64,000 nucleotides of DNA from Rubripirellula amarantea (lineage in GTDB: Bacteria; Planctomycetota; Planctomycetia; Pirellulales; Pirellulaceae), in NCBI RefSeq assembly GCF_007859865.1, contig NZ_SJPI01000003.1:744001-808000 (forward strand), given 5' to 3'. The stretch's first letter is position 1. Each line of letters starts with the position of its first letter. A model generated the notes under the pieces. The model made no database searches. It was not told the origin of the DNA and saw nothing but the letters and a program-made list of their open reading frames with translations. The position numbers and the translations under genes are program-made. This document shows, piece after piece, positions 59,818 through 64,000 of the stretch.

Positions 59818-60551
59818 TTTCAAAACTAAAAAAGCTCACTTCCGTTGTCGAACAAGGGATCTTTCGCGACCTATTGCGAAAAGGAAAACCTCGCTCGATC
59901 GCCTCGCACGCGATTGGCCGGCAACTAACCAAATTGGCACCTGGACTGGAATTTGTTGTTGATGGCGGGGCGAACCGAGGTCAGTTCTCGCGAGCAATTA
60001 GCCAGTATTTCCCGAATGCCAAGGTGGTCGCGTTTGAACCCTTACCCGAGATGGTCGCAACCTTGCATCGCAACCTCGGTGACCTTCCGAACGTCACCGT
60101 AGTGCAAAAGGCGCTTGGCAAGACGGACGGAAAGATGGTGTTCAACGAGTATTCAGACACACAGTGCTCGTCGTTTCTTGATGGAGTCCCTGACAACGCG
60201 TTGCTTGGATCAGCGCAGGTTGTCAACCGAATCGAAGTGGAAGTTTGCCGGCTCGACACTCATTTCCAAGGAGTCGACTTTGGCAAACCTGCGCTGTTGA
60301 AACTCGACTTGCAAGGTTTTGAAGAACCAGCAATCCAAGGTGCGGGTCAGCGTTTACACGACTTTCAGTACGTGCTTGTGGAATGCCCACTTCTGCGTGC
60401 TTACGAAGGTGAAGCGTCGTTTGGTGAATTGACCGTGCTGATGACCAACGCTGGCTACGAAACGATCGGATTTCTAAATGTCGCTTCCCGAGACGGAACG
60501 ATCGTGCAAGTCGATTCACTCTTCGCCAAGACCAACCACCCGGTGAGCTGA
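59814..60551 (+). CDS. FkbM-family methyltransferase
   Basis: This 245-residue protein has the FkbM motifs F-V-V-D-G-G-A-N-R-G-Q, V-V-A-F-E-P-L-P and L-L-K-L-D-L-Q-G-F-E. These enzymes methylate hydroxyl groups of sugars or secondary metabolites with S-adenosylmethionine. It overlaps the pyruvyltransferase gene as ATGA and is followed by a sulfotransferase gene 2 bp after its stop. It is probably a polymer-modifying enzyme. Confidence 0.92.
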   Translation: MISKLKKLTSVVEQGIFRDLLRKGKPRSIASHAIGRQLTKLAPGLEFVVDGGANRGQFSRAISQYFPNAKVVAFEPLPEMVATLHRNLGDLPNVTVVQKALGKTDGKMVFNEYSDTQCSSFLDGVPDNALLGSAQVVNRIEVEVCRLDTHFQGVDFGKPALLKLDLQGFEEPAIQGAGQRLHDFQYVLVECPLLRAYEGEASFGELTVLMTNAGYETIGFLNVASRDGTIVQVDSLFAKTNHPVS

Positions 60552-60553
60552 TT

Positions 60554-61495
60554 GTGAGTGGTACTTCTGTCCAACCAAACTTCTTCATCGCCGGCGCGCC
60601 AAAGTGTGGCACCACCGCGATAGCAAGCTACTTGCGCACGCATCCGAATGTTTTCATCTCGGAGCCGAAAGAGCCGACATTCTGGGCATCCGACATGCCA
60701 AAGCTCAGCAGCCAAATCGGAATCAATACGCTTGCCGACTACGAGCGTCTATTCGCCAATGCGTCGGGGAAAGCTGCTGTCGGTGAAGGCTCAACGATGT
60801 ACCTGTACTCTGAGAACGCTCTGCCGGATGCTTACGCCTACAATCCCAACGCAAAATTCGTATTTGCGTTCCGATGTCCGGCCGAGGTTGCGCATGCCTA
60901 CCACATGCAAATGTGTTTTTACGAGCAGGAAAACGAAGATAACTTTTCCACCGCCTGGCAATTGCAGGACGCCCGCTTGTCCGATGACACTCTTATTCCC
61001 AATCGGTGCCTAAGTAAAAAACTGCTTCAATACCGTTATGTCGCGGCACTCGGTTCGCAAATCGAACGCGCTCTTACAATCATTCCGCGGGAACAAATTC
61101 ACTTTGTCGTTCTGGACGACTTTGCCCATGATCCATTGAAGTGCTACCAAAATCTACTACGGTTCTTGGAACTTCCCGATGACGGTCGCACTGAATTCCC
61201 AAAACAAAACGCTGCGATGAAAGCGAAATCACGCGTCGTTACAAGAGTACTTCGATCGCGAGCGGTCCGGGAAATCACATTCTGGGCCAAGGGCAAACTA
61301 AATGGCAAGGCATTTGATTTCGCCAAGCAACTCAAGAATCGAGCAATGTTCGTTAATGCACCTCGCGATGAACTCGACGATGCCTTTCGACTCGAACTAC
61401 ATCGATACTTTGAGCCTGAAGTTGCCAAGTTAGAGACCGTCCTCGGGCGTTCACTGGCGACGTGGAATAACCCTCGAGCGAAGTCTACTAACTAA
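60554..61495 (+). CDS. Sulfotransferase family protein
   Basis: This 313-residue protein starts with GTG at 60554, 2 bp after the preceding stop. Its PAPS-binding loop is G-A-P-K-C-G-T-T-A near residues 14-22. The 3'-phosphate-binding part is F-A-F-R-C-P-A-E-V-A-H-A-Y, where the usual Ser is replaced by His. It resembles heparan sulfate-type sulfotransferases. It ends the tightly packed rightward group and probably sulfates the polysaccharide. Confidence 0.9.
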   Translation: MSGTSVQPNFFIAGAPKCGTTAIASYLRTHPNVFISEPKEPTFWASDMPKLSSQIGINTLADYERLFANASGKAAVGEGSTMYLYSENALPDAYAYNPNAKFVFAFRCPAEVAHAYHMQMCFYEQENEDNFSTAWQLQDARLSDDTLIPNRCLSKKLLQYRYVAALGSQIERALTIIPREQIHFVVLDDFAHDPLKCYQNLLRFLELPDDGRTEFPKQNAAMKAKSRVVTRVLRSRAVREITFWAKGKLNGKAFDFAKQLKNRAMFVNAPRDELDDAFRLELHRYFEPEVAKLETVLGRSLATWNNPRAKSTN

Positions 61496-61524
61496 CAGGC
61501 AATTCGACGCGGCAACGCTTGTGC

Positions 61525-62982
61525 TTAGTTGCCAATCTTGACTCTTGATACAAGAGTGACACCGACCACGATGACGAGTGCGGTTAGCGACTGAGTCAAT
61601 GACCGAGTGTAGTCACCTGACATCATGCTTAGGCAGTAAGGCGGTATCACCGACGCATAGAGAACCGCACCGGGAACGGAATAATCAGCAACCCGGTCGA
61701 GCGAATTTGCCAGTAGCCTTAGCAAGGCCCCCGCAACGAGCACGGCAAACGGGAAGCCAAAGACACTAAAGTTGATTATCGACTCGGCAAATAATCCTGG
61801 CGGCGTTCCGCCTCCTTTGTCCTTTAACAACAACCCCTTGTTGTAGACCTTTTCAGTGATCTCGCGTCCCATGGAAACTTGCGGCTTGTCTTCCCATAGT
61901 GAACGTGGGATCGGAGTGTACAAAATGGACACGAAGCTTGATCCATACTTGTAGTCGATCTCATCGGGTACGGCTTCATAGATGTGCGACAACTTGACGA
62001 CATCCGCAAAGCTGTGATTGCCGAAAATAGGCTCTAGGCCCATTTCGGTTAATGCTTCGCCAAACTGCATACCTCGAGAATTGACCCGGCGTAGAGCAAG
62101 CATTCCTGAGATCACGCAAAGCGCTAATACACCGACACCGACAACCGCGACAACGTTGATGGGCCGGATGCGGTTGATCAACACGCATGCCATGATCATC
62201 GTCAAAACGACAATGCCTCGGCTCGATGCGACAAACGGCAATGCAATCGCGAGCACCGTAAAGGCGGCTAAAGAAAGCGTGACCACTAGTGACGTGCGTT
62301 TTCGCATCATCCAAACGCCCACCAAGAACAGCAACACCATCTTGGGAAGTTCTTGCCCAATCAGACGGACATATCCCAATGACGAGTCAACGCCGTTGAT
62401 CAAGACGCGACGTTTTTCGGAGATGCTGGAAAAACCGCTGAACTCGAACCCGGTCGCTTTCAAAAAGAAATACACGCCAACGGCTGAAATAGCGAACCAC
62501 AAAGGCAGAAACGCGAGAAAGCGTTTTTGGTTGAAGGATTCAAACGTCCGAGTCAGCCAACGCAGTTTCAAGAACATCTCTTGCGGCACTAAGTACCCCG
62601 CGCAAAACAGCACCGATCCCACAGCGGAAAGGATCGCGCCAGGAACCAAGGATTCCAAGGGTCGATCATCAAGCAACTCGGTGACGACTGGCGAATCAAC
62701 GCTTAACACGTAGATGATCCGGCCGAACACACCAAAGAACAGCGACAAGGCGATGAAGTTGAGCGGATGAAAAATATCGTAAGGCCGCTTTAGCATCGCC
62801 GTCAAAACAGGCGACGCAAGTGAAACGCTTGCGCATGAAACGAGGATCAAGTTCAACCGCGTTTGGTAGCTATTGCCACCCCAGCCAAACATCACCAAAC
62901 CCGCGACGACGCCGACGAAGGCAAGCAGCAAGAATAAACCAACGGCCAGCAATGAGCTGTTCTTGGCGGCAGCGGTTCCCAA
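61525..62982 (-). CDS. Polysaccharide polymerase-family membrane protein (Wzy-like)
   Basis: This 485-residue protein has about twelve hydrophobic helices and a large loop near 310-395 (G-N-H-S-F-A-D-V-V-K-L-S-H, then L-Y-T-P-I-P-R-S-L-W). That layout is typical of oligosaccharide repeat unit polymerases. The loop pattern P-I-P-R-S-L-W-E-D-K-P is a mark of the family. With the ligase-type protein at 53338 it makes up the polymerisation step. The start is the ATG at 62982 on the minus strand, convergent with the sulfotransferase. Confidence 0.88.
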   Translation of the reverse strand: MGTAAAKNSSLLAVGLFLLLAFVGVVAGLVMFGWGGNSYQTRLNLILVSCASVSLASPVLTAMLKRPYDIFHPLNFIALSLFFGVFGRIIYVLSVDSPVVTELLDDRPLESLVPGAILSAVGSVLFCAGYLVPQEMFLKLRWLTRTFESFNQKRFLAFLPLWFAISAVGVYFFLKATGFEFSGFSSISEKRRVLINGVDSSLGYVRLIGQELPKMVLLFLVGVWMMRKRTSLVVTLSLAAFTVLAIALPFVASSRGIVVLTMIMACVLINRIRPINVVAVVGVGVLALCVISGMLALRRVNSRGMQFGEALTEMGLEPIFGNHSFADVVKLSHIYEAVPDEIDYKYGSSFVSILYTPIPRSLWEDKPQVSMGREITEKVYNKGLLLKDKGGGTPPGLFAESIINFSVFGFPFAVLVAGALLRLLANSLDRVADYSVPGAVLYASVIPPYCLSMMSGDYTRSLTQSLTALVIVVGVTLVSRVKIGN

Positions 62983-63239
62983 TCGATCACTCCAAATTTC
63001 AATTCAATCAGTTAGCAAAACGTTCACGTGCGTGACACCGGATAGTGTAACTAGTGTCACGAAAGACAGGTCGAACACCTGCCACAGTACCAAGCATGGC
63101 CCCGACTAGTGAGAGGCTTGTTCCAATTGGAACAATTCATTGGATTGCACCGCTTGTGGCAGTTCATCATCTGCGGCAACGCACCGATTTGGCAATCTAC
63201 CCATTCACCCAATCAAGGCTTCAGAACTACACCCAAGGA

Positions 63240-64000
63240 CTAAAACCCGTGGGCGACAGACTCTGAATCAACGCTCGAGCAACCGCCACACGATTCAGCG
63301 ATTGGCAACGAGTTCGAAGCTATCGCCGCTTGATACTTGGCATCCTTGATGCTGCGTGGATAGGGAGCATGGTTTTCGGCATAGTCGATCGAAACATCAA
63401 GCGTCTCGAGAATCTTGCGAGTCTGTAAATCAAAATGCAAGAAACTGCCCATGATCGTATGCGCATACTCAAATTTGGTCGGCCCCATCATTGCAGCGCG
63501 AATGAAGTTCTTGATGTACAACCAACGAGTCCGTTTGTCAGTTAACATCCGCCAAGCAATGGTTCGAAAACCCTTGAACATTCGGCGAAATTCCCAACCA
63601 TTGGGGATGTGTTTATTTTGAATATTCATCCGCTTGGTGGTATCCATCACGCGGGCCATGAATGCCTCTGGCGAATACACCGCCTCGATGATCGAACGAA
63701 GTTCCCGGTAGATTTCCACACGGTCTCGCGTGGTCACAAAATTAAGACCACTAATGGTTTGGTCTTTCGATTCGGTGCTGCGAAGTTCGTAGACAGCCCC
63801 CGGTTCACTAATCCAGTTATGCTCGGAATCGATTAGACGGCGTTCTTTGCTGAGTCGACGCGTGAGCTGAGTGTTGGGTAACGCGCTAAGCAGACCGACC
63901 ATCGAGAGAGAGATTCCACTTTCTTGGATAAACTTAATCATTGGCCCATCAGTGCCTGGCTTATCAGTATCGAAGCCAATGATGAGTCCAGCCGCGATCG
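63240..64000 (-). CDS. Partial B12-binding radical SAM protein, C-terminal part
   Basis: The minus-strand frame runs off the right edge, so the N-terminal cobalamin-binding and radical SAM Fe-S regions are outside. What remains is the C-terminus of the radical SAM barrel (G-L-I-I-G-F-D-T-D and S-M-V-G-L-L-S-A-L-P) and a DUF4070 tail (M-N-I-Q-N-K-H-I-P-N-G). The final residues have a Cys pair (S-C-G-G-C-S). Members methylate or rearrange lipids and other substrates; hopanoid methylases are one group. The substrate cannot be read from this part. The true start lies beyond 64000; the ATG at 63941 is internal. Confidence 0.88.
   Translation of the reverse strand, partial: IAAGLIIGFDTDKPGTDGPMIKFIQESGISLSMVGLLSALPNTQLTRRLSKERRLIDSEHNWISEPGAVYELRSTESKDQTISGLNFVTTRDRVEIYRELRSIIEAVYSPEAFMARVMDTTKRMNIQNKHIPNGWEFRRMFKGFRTIAWRMLTDKRTRWLYIKNFIRAAMMGPTKFEYAHTIMGSFLHFDLQTRKILETLDVSIDYAENHAPYPRSIKDAKYQAAIASNSLPIAESCGGCSSVDSESVAHGF

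Overview
The window reads as chromosome of a planctomycete, most likely a marine Pirellulaceae member close to Rhodopirellula (inference from gene content). The supporting marks are two DUF1559 pseudopilin-type proteins, a VPEP (PEP-CTERM) anchor, two secreted proteins with the planctomycete LEPRxLL-type N-terminal motif (LESRSLLAG, LETRQLLAA), an ECF sigma factor overlapping a Ser/Thr kinase with TPR-like repeats, and a sulfated-polysaccharide gene cluster. No insertion sequence, prophage or CRISPR array was seen.

Region 1 (1-13.5 kb) is a stress/dormancy-type module. It holds four two-domain universal stress proteins, two TerB-like paralogues, a c-type heme protein, a phosphotransferase/P-loop kinase fusion, a dihydroorotate-dehydrogenase-like flavoprotein, a CHAD protein, a TrkA-type K+ channel and an orphan PAS histidine kinase. 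Most transcription units here start behind sequences with sigma-54 -24/-12 geometry (GG and GC 12 bp apart), including two divergent back-to-back pairs. The content resembles the mycobacterial DosR dormancy set, but the apparent promoter class differs. This is the window's strongest candidate for an undescribed regulon.

Region 2 (13.5-26.2 kb) has a four-gene ECF sigma / Ser-Thr kinase / LEPRxLL / PDZ operon. It is followed by a secreted prenyltransferase-fold protein with its own sigma-54-like promoter, HemP, and a PEP-CTERM domain fused in frame to a complete DUF1559 pseudopilin. A lipoprotein and a DUF4198-Kelch protein lie downstream, and an ABM-domain membrane protein closes the region on the opposite strand.

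Region 3 (26.3-39.7 kb) holds a MarR-RND efflux operon with a palindromic operator candidate, and an NtrC-type histidine kinase/response-regulator pair. The pair is divergent from a DUF1559 gene that carries a near-consensus sigma-54 promoter. Small secreted or zinc-ribbon proteins and a large LEPRxLL-dockerin-vanadium haloperoxidase follow. The tmRNA gene (39716-40092, minus strand) separates this region from the next.

Region 4 (40.6-64 kb) is a surface polysaccharide locus. It encodes a Wzc-like co-polymerase/tyrosine kinase, Wza, an accessory lipoprotein, a WbaP-type initiating transferase, nucleotide-sugar enzymes (one a degenerate nucleotidyltransferase fused to a GHMP kinase), glycosyltransferases, two pyruvyltransferase-family proteins, two methyltransferases, two sulfotransferases, a Wzx-like flippase and two Wzy/ligase-type membrane proteins. 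The predicted product is a sulfated, pyruvylated, methylated exopolysaccharide made by a Wzx/Wzy route. The window ends inside a B12-binding radical SAM gene. All assignments come from reading the sequence; no database search was run.
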